A DNA stretch of 42,726 nucleotides from Roseofilum acuticapitatum BLCC-M154 (GCF_030068475.1 NZ_JAQOSP010000024.1:1-42726), one strand, 5' to 3'; shown: positions 7,656-16,058, numbered from the stretch's first letter. Numbers and translations: made by a program. Notes: generated by a model not told the origin, from the sequence alone.

Positions 7656-8172
7656 CCCCATGGCGGAAATGTTCGCTCGCATGGTGGGAGGTGCAGGGAT
7701 CGTGTCCCAAAAAGCGGCCTCTCTTGCCGGTATTCCCCCAGCCGAGATTAAACTGATTAATGGGTCAGGATTAGGGGAAGAAAACCAAATGTCCCCACGA
7801 GCGGCGATCGGTTTATTCTTAGGTATTCAAAAACTTTTACAACCCCATCAAATGACCGTCGGTGATGTTGTTGCCATTGTCGGACAAGATGAAGGGATCT
7901 TAAGATCGCGCCCTTTACCTAAATTTGCTGTCGTCAAATCAGGAAGTCTCTACGTTGTCAGCACCCTGGGAGGAGCCTTACCCACTGCCCAAAAAGGTAT
8001 TATTTGGTTTGCTATGTTTAATGGCGGTAGCTATTACGAAGATTTCCGTGAAGAGCAAGAAGCCTTTGTCAACCAACTGGTGAGCCAGTGGGGAGCCGTA
8101 TCTAGCCTACCGAAAGAACTCAAACCTGGCTTGTCTCCAACCTCTGGATCTCGGATTGAGAAAGTACAATAA
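7612..8172 (+). pseudogene. 3' fragment of a D-alanyl-D-alanine carboxypeptidase (PBP4/DacB type)
   Basis: The frame MNQYSNNPMAEMFARMVGGA through KFAVVKSGSLYVVSTLGGAL matches the C-terminal half of PBP4-type peptidases: SNN is the SxN motif and KSG the KTG-box. LINGSGLGEENQMSPRAA is also a DacB hallmark. The N-terminal half, including the catalytic SxxK Ser and Lys, is missing; upstream DNA encodes the CDPS instead. The two genes overlap in different frames around 7622-7655, with the DNA ttgctgaaaaaaatg shared by both. A protein could start at 7612 or 7636, but without SxxK it cannot be an active penicillin-binding enzyme. Confidence 0.8.
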
Positions 8173-8383
8173 GGTTACAGCGCTTTGGGCTGTAATGCTG
8201 GGCATCGCTTCAGCGATCGCCGAAACCCTAAGATTTGGAGATGATGGAGATTGCTTCCCTGCGATCGCAATGACAACTGTTTAGCCGGACATGAAAGGGG
8301 GATCGTTCCCACTGTATCTCATGACCGTGCCATGACATCCTGTTTACCAGCGTGTAGAATGAGCTAGAGCAGGAAAAAAAAAC
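8173..8383. other. Intergenic gap before the sensor kinase
   Basis: 211 bp, with two HIP1 sites and a short inverted stretch around the first (GCATCGCTTCAGCGATCGC). No gene or clear terminator is seen; a GAGCTAGAGCAGG stretch lies shortly upstream of the kinase start. Confidence 0.4.
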
Positions 8384-11161
8384 ATGACTCAATTCATCTC
8401 TTTAATTCAATCTAAAAAAGCATTCCGATTACTCATCACTTTTTTATTCTTTATCGCCCCCATTGCGACCGTTGCTGGTTTTATCTATACTCAAGAAATA
8501 AAGCAAGCAAAAACTTTATTAGAAATCCAAGCCACCAATAGCCTCAAAGGGCAAACCGATCAAATTTCCAGAGAGTTTCAGTTAGTGGTATCCGATTTAA
8601 GAATCTTAGCAGAACTGAACGAGCTGCAAACCTATCTCGCGGAAATAACAGTTGAGCAACGGAATGCTCTAGCCCGTGAATTTTTCCACTTTTCTGTCCA
8701 TAAAGAACTGTACGATCAGATTCGGTTTTTAGATGAAACGGGACTGGAAAATGTTCGGGTTAATTTTAATGCCGGTCAGCCCTCGATTGTGCCAGTAGAA
8801 AAACTGCAAAATAAAGGAAATCGCTATTACTTTCAAGATGCCTGGGTTCTGTCTGCTGGAGAAATTTTTGTTTCTCCTTTTGATTTGAACATGGAAAAAG
8901 GCAAGATTGAACAGCCCTTAAAACCCATGATTCGCTTTGGGATGCCGGTGTTCGATCGCCAGGGGGAGAAACGAGGGATTGTCTTACTCAATTATCTGGG
9001 AAAGCCATTATTAACTGCGCTCAAAAAGGATGCGATCCATGCTCCAGGGGAGCTAATGTTATTGAATGCGGAAGGGTTTTGGTTGACTGGAGTTTCCGCA
9101 TCGCAGTTATGGGGATTTATGTATCGCGATCGCCAAACTGAACTCCCGCAAACCTTCGCCGAACAGTTTCCCCAGGAATGGCAACGCATTAGTCAGGAGA
9201 GGAAAGGTCAATTTTATACAACTAATGGCTTGTTTACATTTGTAACTATCTATCCCTTAGTGGAGGGACAAAGATCCAGCACGGGGGCTTCAGATGCCTT
9301 TAGTCCCAGTGAATTGGAGATCGGTGCATCGGAGTATTACTGGAAAGTCGTGTCCTATGTACCGACGGAAGAGATTCAGGCAATCCTACTCCCCATTGGG
9401 CAAAAAATTACGCTACCGTTTCTCCTATTAGCGGCGATCGTGTTAGTCCTTTCGATAGGGTTAACGGATGTTCAAGTCAAACATAGAAACGCGGAACTAA
9501 AAATTGAGGCACAAAATCGTTTCCTAAATAATGTCATCAATTCTTTAGGAGATTCTTTTTATGTCATTGATGTCACCAATTACAAAATTGTTACAGCTAA
9601 TACTGCGGCAAAAAAACTGGGTACTGTTAACCATACAACCTGTTATACGTTGACTCATAAACGGAATAGTCCTTGTAGTGATGATATGGATCAGGCTCAT
9701 CCTTGTCCGTTAGAAATATTGCGGAAAACAAAAGAGCCAACTGTGGTTGAACATACTCATTTTGATGCCCAAGGTAACCCACTTATTGTAGAAGTTCATG
9801 CCTATCCTATTTTGGATATTCAAGGAAACTTGGTACAAATGATTGAGTATAGTTTAGATATTACAGCTCGCCGCAAGGCAGAAGAGCAAGTGCGTAAACT
9901 TTCCCAAGCCGTAGAACAAAGCGCTAATGGCATTCTGATTACGGATTTAAAAGGAAGAATTGAATATGTGAACTCCCAGTTTACTGAAATGACCGGGTAT
10001 ACTGTGCAAGAAGTTCTAGGAAAAACACCGCGAATCTTAAATTCGGGAGAACAGAGCAAGGAATATTATCAGGAATTATGGCAAACGATTCAATCAGGAA
10101 ATGAATGGCGGGGTGAGTTTCATAACCAACGCAAAGATGGTTCTCTGTATTGGGCCCATGCGACTATTTCTCCTATCTTCAATGCTGATCAAAAAATAAC
10201 TCATTTTTTAGGAATTCAAGAAAATATAACGGCTCGTAAACAGGCAGAATCTGACTTGCGAGAGTCTGAATATAAATTAAGACAGCAAACTCAAGAGCTG
10301 GAGAAAACTTTAGCCGAATTACGTCAGGCTCAATCCCAACTTATCCAAACTGAGAAAATGTCGAGTTTGGGGCAATTGGTTGCCGGAATTGCCCATGAAA
10401 TCAATAATCCTGTTAGTTTTATCTATGGAAATTTGGGCTATGCTGAAAGTTATATCAAAGACTTGATGAGTGTGATTGAGGCTTATCAGGAATCCTACCC
10501 CGATCCTGAGCAACGGGTGGCGGAAACTATCGAAGAGATGGATTTGGAATTTTTAAGCGAAGATCTATCCAAAATTTTGGAATCGATGAAGGAAGGGGCA
10601 AATCGAATTGATGCGATTGTTTCTTCTTTGCGTACCTTTTCTCATATCGATCAGGTGGGGATTAAAGCGGTAGATATTCATCAAGGATTGGACAGTACCT
10701 TAACGTTATTACAATGTCGATTACAAGGGGATGAAAATCGTCGAGAGATTCAGCTCAAAAAACAATATGGTAAGTTACCCTTGGTAGAATGTTATCCCGA
10801 TCAATTGCATCAGGTGTTTATGAATTTAATCATGAATGCCATTGATGCCATTGAAGAGCGCGATCGCTCCTCGGACAACGTTCAATCCTATCTAGGGGAA
10901 ATCAGCATTATCACTCGAACGATCGGCGATCGCTCAGTGCAAATCAGTATTATTGATAATGGTATCGGTATTAAAGAGTCCATAAAACCTCGATTATTTG
11001 ATCCATTTTTTACAACTAAAGATGTGGGTCAAGGAACAGGGTTAGGACTCTCCATTAGCTATCAAATTATTACAGAGCAGCATCAGGGAACCATTGAATG
11101 TTTGAGCAAAGTATCTGAAGGGATAGAGTGGGTCATAACATTACCGGTTCAGATGATCTAA
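8384..11161 (+). CDS. Membrane sensor histidine kinase (Cache-PAS-PAS-HisKA-HATPase)
   Basis: A 925-residue kinase. Transmembrane helices at about 15-36 and 342-360 bracket a periplasmic domain of about 305 residues that looks like a double Cache sensor. Two PAS domains follow (about 379-495 and 503-620); the first contains clustered Cys residues in CYTLTHKRNSPCSD and HPCPLEIL. A coiled linker leads to the HisKA box with phospho-accepting His671 in GIAHEINNP, then the HATPase domain with N box (NLIMNAIDAIEE), G1 (DNGIGI), F (FDPFFTTK) and G2 (GTGLGLSI). No receiver domain and no response regulator gene are nearby, so it is an orphan kinase in this window. It lies within the interval bounded by the 40-bp repeats. 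Confidence 0.93.
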   Translation: MTQFISLIQSKKAFRLLITFLFFIAPIATVAGFIYTQEIKQAKTLLEIQATNSLKGQTDQISREFQLVVSDLRILAELNELQTYLAEITVEQRNALAREFFHFSVHKELYDQIRFLDETGLENVRVNFNAGQPSIVPVEKLQNKGNRYYFQDAWVLSAGEIFVSPFDLNMEKGKIEQPLKPMIRFGMPVFDRQGEKRGIVLLNYLGKPLLTALKKDAIHAPGELMLLNAEGFWLTGVSASQLWGFMYRDRQTELPQTFAEQFPQEWQRISQERKGQFYTTNGLFTFVTIYPLVEGQRSSTGASDAFSPSELEIGASEYYWKVVSYVPTEEIQAILLPIGQKITLPFLLLAAIVLVLSIGLTDVQVKHRNAELKIEAQNRFLNNVINSLGDSFYVIDVTNYKIVTANTAAKKLGTVNHTTCYTLTHKRNSPCSDDMDQAHPCPLEILRKTKEPTVVEHTHFDAQGNPLIVEVHAYPILDIQGNLVQMIEYSLDITARRKAEEQVRKLSQAVEQSANGILITDLKGRIEYVNSQFTEMTGYTVQEVLGKTPRILNSGEQSKEYYQELWQTIQSGNEWRGEFHNQRKDGSLYWAHATISPIFNADQKITHFLGIQENITARKQAESDLRESEYKLRQQTQELEKTLAELRQAQSQLIQTEKMSSLGQLVAGIAHEINNPVSFIYGNLGYAESYIKDLMSVIEAYQESYPDPEQRVAETIEEMDLEFLSEDLSKILESMKEGANRIDAIVSSLRTFSHIDQVGIKAVDIHQGLDSTLTLLQCRLQGDENRREIQLKKQYGKLPLVECYPDQLHQVFMNLIMNAIDAIEERDRSSDNVQSYLGEISIITRTIGDRSVQISIIDNGIGIKESIKPRLFDPFFTTKDVGQGTGLGLSISYQIITEQHQGTIECLSKVSEGIEWVITLPVQMI

Positions 11162-11209
11162 TACAGCGCTTCGCGTGGTAACGAGGTAATAGGTTCTCTT
11201 AAAAGTCCC

Positions 11210-11230
11210 CCTGAAGAAGTATAAATGCTA
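11210..11230 (+). repeat. 21-bp match to the 3' end of the hepT gene
   Basis: CCTGAAGAAGTATAAA plus GCTA after one variable base matches 13170-13190, the last codons and stop of hepT, with one mismatch. In the hepT frame it encodes PEEV-stop. It may be a scrap of a lost MNT-HEPN cassette upstream of hisB. Confidence 0.45.
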
Positions 11231-11261
11231 TATCCAGCCACAAATCGCTGTATCATAAACT

Positions 11262-11301
11262 GATGTAATAAAGACAATCAGAGAACAATGGAAATGGGTG
11301 A
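11262..11301 (+). repeat. Right copy of 40-bp direct repeat (native hisB leader and start)
   Basis: 35 of 40 bases match 7036-7075. Includes the hisB ATG at 11288 and its first codons. Confidence 0.85.
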
Positions 11302-11887
11302 GCGCACAGCTTCAGTTCATCGCGTAACCGGGGAAACCGATGTTACCGTATTCTTAAATTTGGATGGCCAGGGAAAATGTAGCGCCAAAACAGGCATTCC
11401 CTTTCTTGACCATATGCTGAATCAAATTTCATCCCATGGACTGATTGACCTGGAAGTAGAAGCACAGGGAGATTGGGAAATTGATGACCATCATACCAAT
11501 GAGGATGTGGGGATTACTCTCGGTCAAGCCCTAGCCAAAGCATTAGGCGATCGCAAAGGAATTGTCCGCTTTGGCCATTTTATCTCCCCCCTCGATGAAG
11601 CCCTAGTACAAGTGGCCCTCGACTTCTCTGGACGGCCCCATCTGAGTTACGGGTTAACTCTTCCCACGGAACGAGTGGGAACCTATGACACCCAATTGGT
11701 ACGCGAGTTCTTTGTAGCAGTGGTGAACCATTCCCAAATGACCCTCCATATCCGTCAACTCGATGGCATCAACTCCCATCATATTATCGAAGCCACCTTC
11801 AAAGCCTTTGCCCGTTCCATGAGAATGGCCCTAGAAATCGATCCCCGTCGCACGAGTAGCATTCCTAGCTCTAAGGGCGTATTGTAG
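11288..11887 (+). CDS. hisB: Imidazoleglycerol-phosphate dehydratase HisB
   Basis: A 199-residue Mn-dependent dehydratase for the seventh step of histidine biosynthesis. The two metal-binding signatures are present: [11 protein letters not shown] and [16 protein letters not shown], together with FLDHML near the N terminus. Monofunctional, as usual outside the enterobacteria (no HAD phosphatase domain). Start at ATG 11288 ([19 protein letters not shown]). Its leader is duplicated 4.2 kb upstream. Confidence 0.97.
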   Translation: MEMGERTASVHRVTGETDVTVFLNLDGQGKCSAKTGIPFLDHMLNQISSHGLIDLEVEAQGDWEIDDHHTNEDVGITLGQALAKALGDRKGIVRFGHFISPLDEALVQVALDFSGRPHLSYGLTLPTERVGTYDTQLVREFFVAVVNHSQMTLHIRQLDGINSHHIIEATFKAFARSMRMALEIDPRRTSSIPSSKGVL

Positions 11888-11981
11888 TTGAAGATGACCC
11901 ATTACCCATTACCCAATCGTCATTTTGGTGCGATCGCGTCCCATAATAGTGTCTGGTGAGTTATTTTGAAATCCGACAATC

Positions 11982-12245
11982 ATGCCTAGAACTCCAGATG
12001 AATATGCCGTCCATCTACTCATGAGTGGAGGACACCGAGAAGTAGTACGCTTTCCAACCATCAAAGACTTTCAGAAGTGGTACGCGGCCGAAGTGGTGCA
12101 GAAAAAAGATAGTGACGACTTTGTAAGCGTCCCCATGAAAACCACTGAAGGGGAATACATGGTCATTCGCCCCAATAGTATACTGGCTATCCGGGTAGAA
12201 CCGGTGTATACCAGCAGTATAGATCGAACTCCCATGGATGATTAA
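11982..12245 (+). CDS. Conserved hypothetical 87-aa protein
   Basis: A small soluble protein beginning MPRTPDEYAVHLLMSGGHRE and ending DRTPMDD, with no signal peptide or recognisable domain. I recall similar short proteins in other cyanobacteria but no function. Its 3' third (from about 12146) is duplicated at 13213-13310 upstream of intact mltA, which suggests that this gene was the ancestral upstream neighbour of mltA. Confidence 0.75.
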   Translation: MPRTPDEYAVHLLMSGGHREVVRFPTIKDFQKWYAAEVVQKKDSDDFVSVPMKTTEGEYMVIRPNSILAIRVEPVYTSSIDRTPMDD

Positions 12246-12461
12246 CCCTCTCAATGAAAGCCCTCCTCACCTCCCTAATTTTAACGGTTGGACTCAGTTG
12301 GATGCCTCTGGTTTGGGGGCAGACTCCCTCACCTTCTCCTGCGGTGGATGTCCTAGGAGTCACCCAGAGAGGGGAGGGGGAGCTGGGTTGGGGCGATCGC
12401 CTGTTTGGCCCTTCTGGAGATAAGCGATCGCTCTTAAGGGCCATTGATTATAGTTTGCAAT
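12146..12461 (+). repeat. First copy of a ~316-bp direct duplication
   Basis: Runs from the 3' part of the 87-aa gene through the first ~70 codons of mltA. It aligns collinearly with 13213-13529, including TGGTCATTCGCCCC, GGTAGAACCGGTGTATACC and GGCCATTGATTATAGTTTGC, with scattered substitutions and one codon indel. Confidence 0.85.
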
Positions 12462-12508
12462 TTTCAACGATAACATTTAGCTCTAGGGTTCCACTTATGT
12501 TACCGTAG
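12254..12508 (+). pseudogene. 5' fragment of mltA (truncated duplicate)
   Basis: Encodes a signal peptide and N terminus nearly the same as intact mltA (MKALLTSLILTVGLSWMP; LFGPSGDKRSLLRAIDYSLQ), then diverges at about 12461 into unrelated sequence and stops. It lacks the whole catalytic region. It could still be translated and exported as an 84-residue peptide, but nothing suggests a function. Confidence 0.8.
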
Positions 12509-12535
12509 TACAGGGTTAATCGAACTTCTGAACAG

Positions 12536-12853
12536 ATGGCTATTCAAATTCCGATTGACGATCGCCAAATTGCCCAATTCTGCGATCGCTGGAAAATTAC
12601 GGAACTGGGATTATTTGGCTCGGTCTTGCGAGAAGATTTCGATCGCGATCGCAGTGATGTAGATGTCTTAGTGTCCTTCGCTGAAGATGCCAGTTGGACG
12701 TTGCTGCATTTGGTAGATATGGAAGATGAATTACGGGAAATATTTGCCAGAGATGTCGATTTAGTCGAACGTCGAGGAATTGAGCAAAGCCGAAATTATC
12801 TGCGGCGCAAAGCCATTTTAAGTTCTACTCAAACGATTTATGCAATCTCGTGA
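12536..12853 (+). CDS. mntA: MntA-type nucleotidyltransferase antitoxin
   Basis: A 105-residue minimal nucleotidyltransferase. GLFGSVLREDFDRDRSDVDV holds the GS (28-29) and the DxD pair (Asp41, Asp43). There are 11 residues between GS and DxD, one more than the common spacing; the extra length coincides with overlapping HIP1-type sequence GATCGCGATCGC encoding DRDR. In characterised systems MntA inactivates HepT by adding AMPs to a Tyr near its active site. The gene overlaps hepT by 14 bp. The pair lies between two copies of a 316-bp duplication. Confidence 0.88.
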   Translation: MAIQIPIDDRQIAQFCDRWKITELGLFGSVLREDFDRDRSDVDVLVSFAEDASWTLLHLVDMEDELREIFARDVDLVERRGIEQSRNYLRRKAILSSTQTIYAIS

Positions 12854-13184
12854 AATTCATTACTTACTAGATATGCTAAATGCAGCAAAGTTAGCTCAAG
12901 AATTTGCTTTAGGGATCGGTTGGGAAGAGTTTCAAGCAGATCTCATGCGCCAAGCGGCCATTACTCGCGAAATTGAAATTATTGGAGAAGCTGCTCGGAG
13001 GATTTCTGAAGAGTCTCAAGCCGAAGTTCCGGAGATTCCTTGGCATCAAATTATTGGAATGCGAAATCGGATTGTTCATGAGTATGATCGTTTAAATTTA
13101 GCGACCATATGGCAGACAGTTCAGAATGCATTACCAGAATTAATCAGGGTTTTAGAAACTCTCATTCCTCCTGAAGAAGTATAA
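12840..13184 (+). CDS. hepT: HepT-like HEPN ribonuclease toxin (DUF86)
   Basis: A 114-residue all-helical HEPN protein. The catalytic Rx4HxY motif is intact in RNRIVHEY (Arg75, His80, Tyr82). HepT toxins cleave RNA, and Tyr82 would be the residue modified by MntA. REIEIIGEAARRISEE is the typical second helix. The start overlaps the mntA end. The last codons and stop (PEEV) recur as an isolated scrap upstream of hisB. Confidence 0.88.
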   Translation: MQSREIHYLLDMLNAAKLAQEFALGIGWEEFQADLMRQAAITREIEIIGEAARRISEESQAEVPEIPWHQIIGMRNRIVHEYDRLNLATIWQTVQNALPELIRVLETLIPPEEV

Positions 13185-13212
13185 AGGCTAAATCGATAAA
13201 CATACACACTCA

Positions 13213-13529
13213 GAAGGCGAATATATGGTCATTCGCCCCATGAGTATCCTGGCTATCCGGGTAGAACCGGTGTATACCAGCAGTATAGATCAAACACCTA
13301 TGGATGACTAGCACACTGTATGAAACCCCTCGTTACCTCCCTGATTTTAACGGTTGGACTCAGTTGGATGCCTCCGGTTTGGGGGCAGCAAACTCCCTTA
13401 CCCTCCCCAGCAATGGAAGCGCTGGAAGTAACCCAGAGATTGGAGGGTGATGTGGGTTGGGACGATCGCCTGTTTGGCCCTTCTGGAGATAAACGATCGC
13501 TCTTAAGGGCCATTGATTATAGTTTGCAG
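13213..13529 (+). repeat. Second copy of the ~316-bp direct duplication
   Basis: Collinear with 12146-12461. It begins with the last ~33 codons of the 87-aa gene without that gene's start, so that part is a non-coding fragment, and continues into intact mltA. Confidence 0.85.
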
Positions 13530-14486
13530 TATTTGCAAACGCCCAAGGCGATCGAAGATTACACTAAATTGAACCATCCAGAGATTAATCGCGATCGCGT
13601 CCGTCAGTCATTAATTCGCTTTCGCCAGATCCTAGCTAACTCCCGCAATGCGGCCGAACTCCAAAGAGCCGTGCAGCGAGAATTTACCGGGTATCAGTCC
13701 GTCGGCAACGATGGCCAAGGAACCGTCGGGTTTACCGGCTATTTTGAACCCACCTACAGAGGAAGTCGCACCCGAACCGCCCAATATCGCTATCCCCTCT
13801 ATGCTCGTCCCGCAGACTTCGAGGACTGGGACAAACCCCATCCCACTCGTCTAGAACTGGAAGGGGAAGATGGTTTAGGGGCGCAAAGTCCCCTGCGAGG
13901 AACCGAAATCGTTTGGCTCAGAGACCGTCTAGAAGCCTTTCTCGTCCATGTCCAAGGTTCCGCCCAGATCCAACTTCCCAATGGCCAGGTGATGACTGTT
14001 GGATATGCGGGGAAAACTGATCATCCTTATACTAGCATTGGTAAAGAACTGGTGAACGCGGGCATCTTTCCCCTAGAGTCCTTAACCTTACCCAAACTCA
14101 TCGACTATTTTCATCAGTTCCCCGAACAGATGAACGAGTATTTACCCCGCAATCAAAGTTTTATCTTTTTTAAGGAAACCCAGGGACAACCCGCCACCGG
14201 GAATTTAAGCGTACCCGTCACTGCGGGGCGCTCCATTGCTACTGATAAATCAATCATGCCTCCAGGCGCTCTAGCTGTCATTCATGCTCCCCTTCCCGAA
14301 CCCAATGCCCAGGGGCAGCTTGAACCCACTCTTGTGAGTCGGTTTGTCCTCGATCAAGATACCGGAAGCGCTATTAAAGGAGCGGGACGAGTCGATGTAT
14401 TTATGGGCACAGGAAGCGAAGCAGGCGATCGCGCCGGGTTAACCCACTCCAACGGAGAGCTTTATTACCTGCTCCTGAAGCGATAG
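13320..14486 (+). CDS. mltA: Membrane-bound lytic murein transglycosylase A family protein
   Basis: A 388-residue MltA/3D-domain peptidoglycan transglycosylase. Residues 1-22 form a Sec signal peptide ending VWGQQ; there is no lipobox Cys, so it is probably not a lipoprotein as in E. coli. FTGYFEPTYRGS opens the MltA domain, AFLVHVQGSAQIQL is the family barrel motif, and the C-terminal 3D domain has DQDTGSAIKGAGRVDVFMG with the presumed catalytic Asp359. It should cleave MurNAc-GlcNAc bonds to give 1,6-anhydro ends. Upstream DNA is the second copy of the duplication, so its original promoter may now drive the truncated copy. Confidence 0.92.
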   Translation: MKPLVTSLILTVGLSWMPPVWGQQTPLPSPAMEALEVTQRLEGDVGWDDRLFGPSGDKRSLLRAIDYSLQYLQTPKAIEDYTKLNHPEINRDRVRQSLIRFRQILANSRNAAELQRAVQREFTGYQSVGNDGQGTVGFTGYFEPTYRGSRTRTAQYRYPLYARPADFEDWDKPHPTRLELEGEDGLGAQSPLRGTEIVWLRDRLEAFLVHVQGSAQIQLPNGQVMTVGYAGKTDHPYTSIGKELVNAGIFPLESLTLPKLIDYFHQFPEQMNEYLPRNQSFIFFKETQGQPATGNLSVPVTAGRSIATDKSIMPPGALAVIHAPLPEPNAQGQLEPTLVSRFVLDQDTGSAIKGAGRVDVFMGTGSEAGDRAGLTHSNGELYYLLLKR

Positions 14487-14539
14487 GATAGAAAACACAC
14501 CGTTATCATCACACCAATTCAAAAGGAGAACCTAAACCC

Positions 14540-14650
14540 ATGGTAGAACCCCTAGTTTCCGGCATCGTACTCGGCTTAATTCCCATTACCCTCGCTGGTT
14601 TGTTTGTAGCTGCCTATCTCCAGTACAAACGAGGCAATCAACTCGGTTAG
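14540..14650 (+). CDS. petG: Cytochrome b6f complex subunit 5, PetG
   Basis: A 36-residue single-span membrane protein, [20 protein letters not shown] followed by [16 protein letters not shown], close to PetG across cyanobacteria and chloroplasts. PetG stabilises the cytochrome b6f complex of the thylakoid. AAGGAGAA lies about 11 bases upstream of the ATG, a clear ribosome-binding site. It follows mltA by 53 bp and may be co-transcribed. Confidence 0.96.
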   Translation: MVEPLVSGIVLGLIPITLAGLFVAAYLQYKRGNQLG

Positions 14651-14667
14651 ATCTCCCTAGGAGTCAT

Positions 14668-14707
14668 GGGTAGGTTGGAGGACGCAACCGGCGAACCCAA
14701 CCTACCC
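14668..14707. repeat. Inverted repeat after petG
   Basis: Arms GGGTAGGTT (14668-14676) and AACCTACCC (14699-14707) with a 22-nt loop; related to the element at 6944-6992. No T-run follows. Confidence 0.65.
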
Positions 14708-14726
14708 CTAACCCAAGCCCATTGTT

Positions 14727-14768
14727 AATTGTTCATTATTAATTGTTCATTATTAATTGTTCATTGAT
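14727..14768 (+). repeat. Three tandem 14-bp units abutting the Uma2 start codon
   Basis: The unit AATTGTTCATTATT is repeated at 14727 and 14741; a third copy from 14755 diverges after AATTGTTCATT. The array ends at the ATG at 14769. Copy-number change would alter the leader of this gene. Confidence 0.85.
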
Positions 14769-15356
14769 ATGGCTCTGACGACCCAAAAACTAAGTTTTGA
14801 GGAATATCTAATTTATAACGATGGCACAGATACCCGCTACGAACTGGTCAACGGAGAATTAGTACCGATGAGCTTGGGGACGGGAAAACATGGGGCGATC
14901 GCCGAATTTTTATATGATCAATTCCGCGAGATCATTAAACAGCAAGCCCTTCCCTGGACAGCAAAACAAATGATCGTTGCCGTTCGCTCCCCTCGTGGAG
15001 GTCGTTGGGATACCTGCCGCATTCCCGATATTACCCTCTTATCTCAAGAACAATGGGAAGACATGGCCGAACGGGAAGCCGTCATTAACCTGAATGAACC
15101 GCCCCCATTGCTCGTAGTTGAAGTTGTCAGTCCCTCCACCAAAATGGATGACTATCGCTCTAAACAATCTGAATATAGTGTGCTAAATATCCCTGAATAT
15201 TGGATTGTAGACCCCATTGAACAAAAAGTAATTATTGGTCAATTAGATCATGGATTGTATAATCTAACCGAATTTCAAGGCGAACAACTCATCAACTCCC
15301 CCACATTCCCACAACTTCAGCTAACCGCCAGTCAAATTTTAGCTGCTAAATTATGA
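14769..15356 (+). CDS. Uma2 family endonuclease (DUF820)
   Basis: A 195-residue PD-(D/E)XK-fold protein. RIPDITLLS provides the catalytic Asp, and [19 protein letters not shown] the ExV and following Lys; [16 protein letters not shown] is the Uma2 signature. The family is hugely expanded in cyanobacteria and its biological role is unclear. Start set at ATG 14769 ([14 protein letters not shown]) rather than a TTG 12 bases upstream. It overlaps the next Uma2 gene by four bases (ATGA). Confidence 0.9.
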   Translation: MALTTQKLSFEEYLIYNDGTDTRYELVNGELVPMSLGTGKHGAIAEFLYDQFREIIKQQALPWTAKQMIVAVRSPRGGRWDTCRIPDITLLSQEQWEDMAEREAVINLNEPPPLLVVEVVSPSTKMDDYRSKQSEYSVLNIPEYWIVDPIEQKVIIGQLDHGLYNLTEFQGEQLINSPTFPQLQLTASQILAAKL

Positions 15357-15958
15357 TTTACACTTCGACTAAATTACTAACCTTTGAGCAATTCGTTGCT
15401 GAATACGGCGATGATTTTCGTTATGAATTAGCCGATGGAGAATTAATCGATATGGAACCGACGGGGCCCCATGAAACGGTCAGTGGTAAACTCGCTACCA
15501 AAATTGGGATAGCTGTTACTAATGCTCAACAACCGTGGTTTATTCCGCGCACCTGCTTAATTCAACCGTTTGCCGATATCGCTACAGCGCGTCGTCCTGA
15601 TGTTCTGGTGTTGGATGAAACTCTATTAGACCGTGAACCCCTATGGCAAAGAGAACCGATTATTACCTTGGGTCGCTCGATTAAGCTGGTGGTAGAAGTG
15701 GTCAGTTCTAACTGGGAAAATGATTATGCTCGCAAAGTGGAAGAATATGCACTGTTAGGAATTCCTGAATATTGGATTGTAGACTTTAGGGGATTGGGGG
15801 GAACGGCATTTATTGGGAAACCAAAGCAACCTACGTTTACGGTTTGTCAATTGCAGGGAGAGGACTATCATCAGCAACAATATCGGTTAGGAGAAGCGAT
15901 TTTTTCTCCTTTATTGACCGATTTACAGTTACGATTAGACGATGTTTTACCCCGATAA
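15353..15958 (+). CDS. Uma2 family endonuclease (DUF820)
   Basis: A 201-residue Uma2 protein, translationally coupled to the one upstream. It has [10 protein letters not shown] and [18 protein letters not shown] as the active-site segments, and [17 protein letters not shown]. It resembles the Uma2 at 34489-35109 (shared GLGG...FIGNPKQPT-like C-terminal part) more than its direct neighbour, so the pair is not a simple tandem duplication. Confidence 0.9.
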   Translation: MIYTSTKLLTFEQFVAEYGDDFRYELADGELIDMEPTGPHETVSGKLATKIGIAVTNAQQPWFIPRTCLIQPFADIATARRPDVLVLDETLLDREPLWQREPIITLGRSIKLVVEVVSSNWENDYARKVEEYALLGIPEYWIVDFRGLGGTAFIGKPKQPTFTVCQLQGEDYHQQQYRLGEAIFSPLLTDLQLRLDDVLPR

Positions 15959-15970
15959 AATAACCGCCAT

Positions 15971-16058
15971 TTAGTCCACTAACCAAGCAAACAATTGACC
16001 TACGGTTAACTCGAATGAGGAAGCAAATGAAGGAACTGCAATGACTTGTCCGGGTTCA
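15971..16058 (-). pseudogene. 3' fragment of a Uma2 gene
   Basis: The minus strand encodes QSYDEPGQVIAVPSFASSFE and then LTVGQLFAWLVD-stop, almost identical to the C terminus of the Uma2 gene at 18009-18572. Homology stops abruptly at about 16058, where a different gene fragment begins. Confidence 0.8.

Noticed and set aside
12187-12444. Opposite-strand frame across the mltA duplicate, echoed at 13298-13513
   Set aside because: The similarity between the two frames only reflects the 316-bp duplication; no start signal or domain.
14727-14768. Tandem repeats as a possible CRISPR
   Set aside because: Units are 14 bp with no spacers and no cas genes are present.
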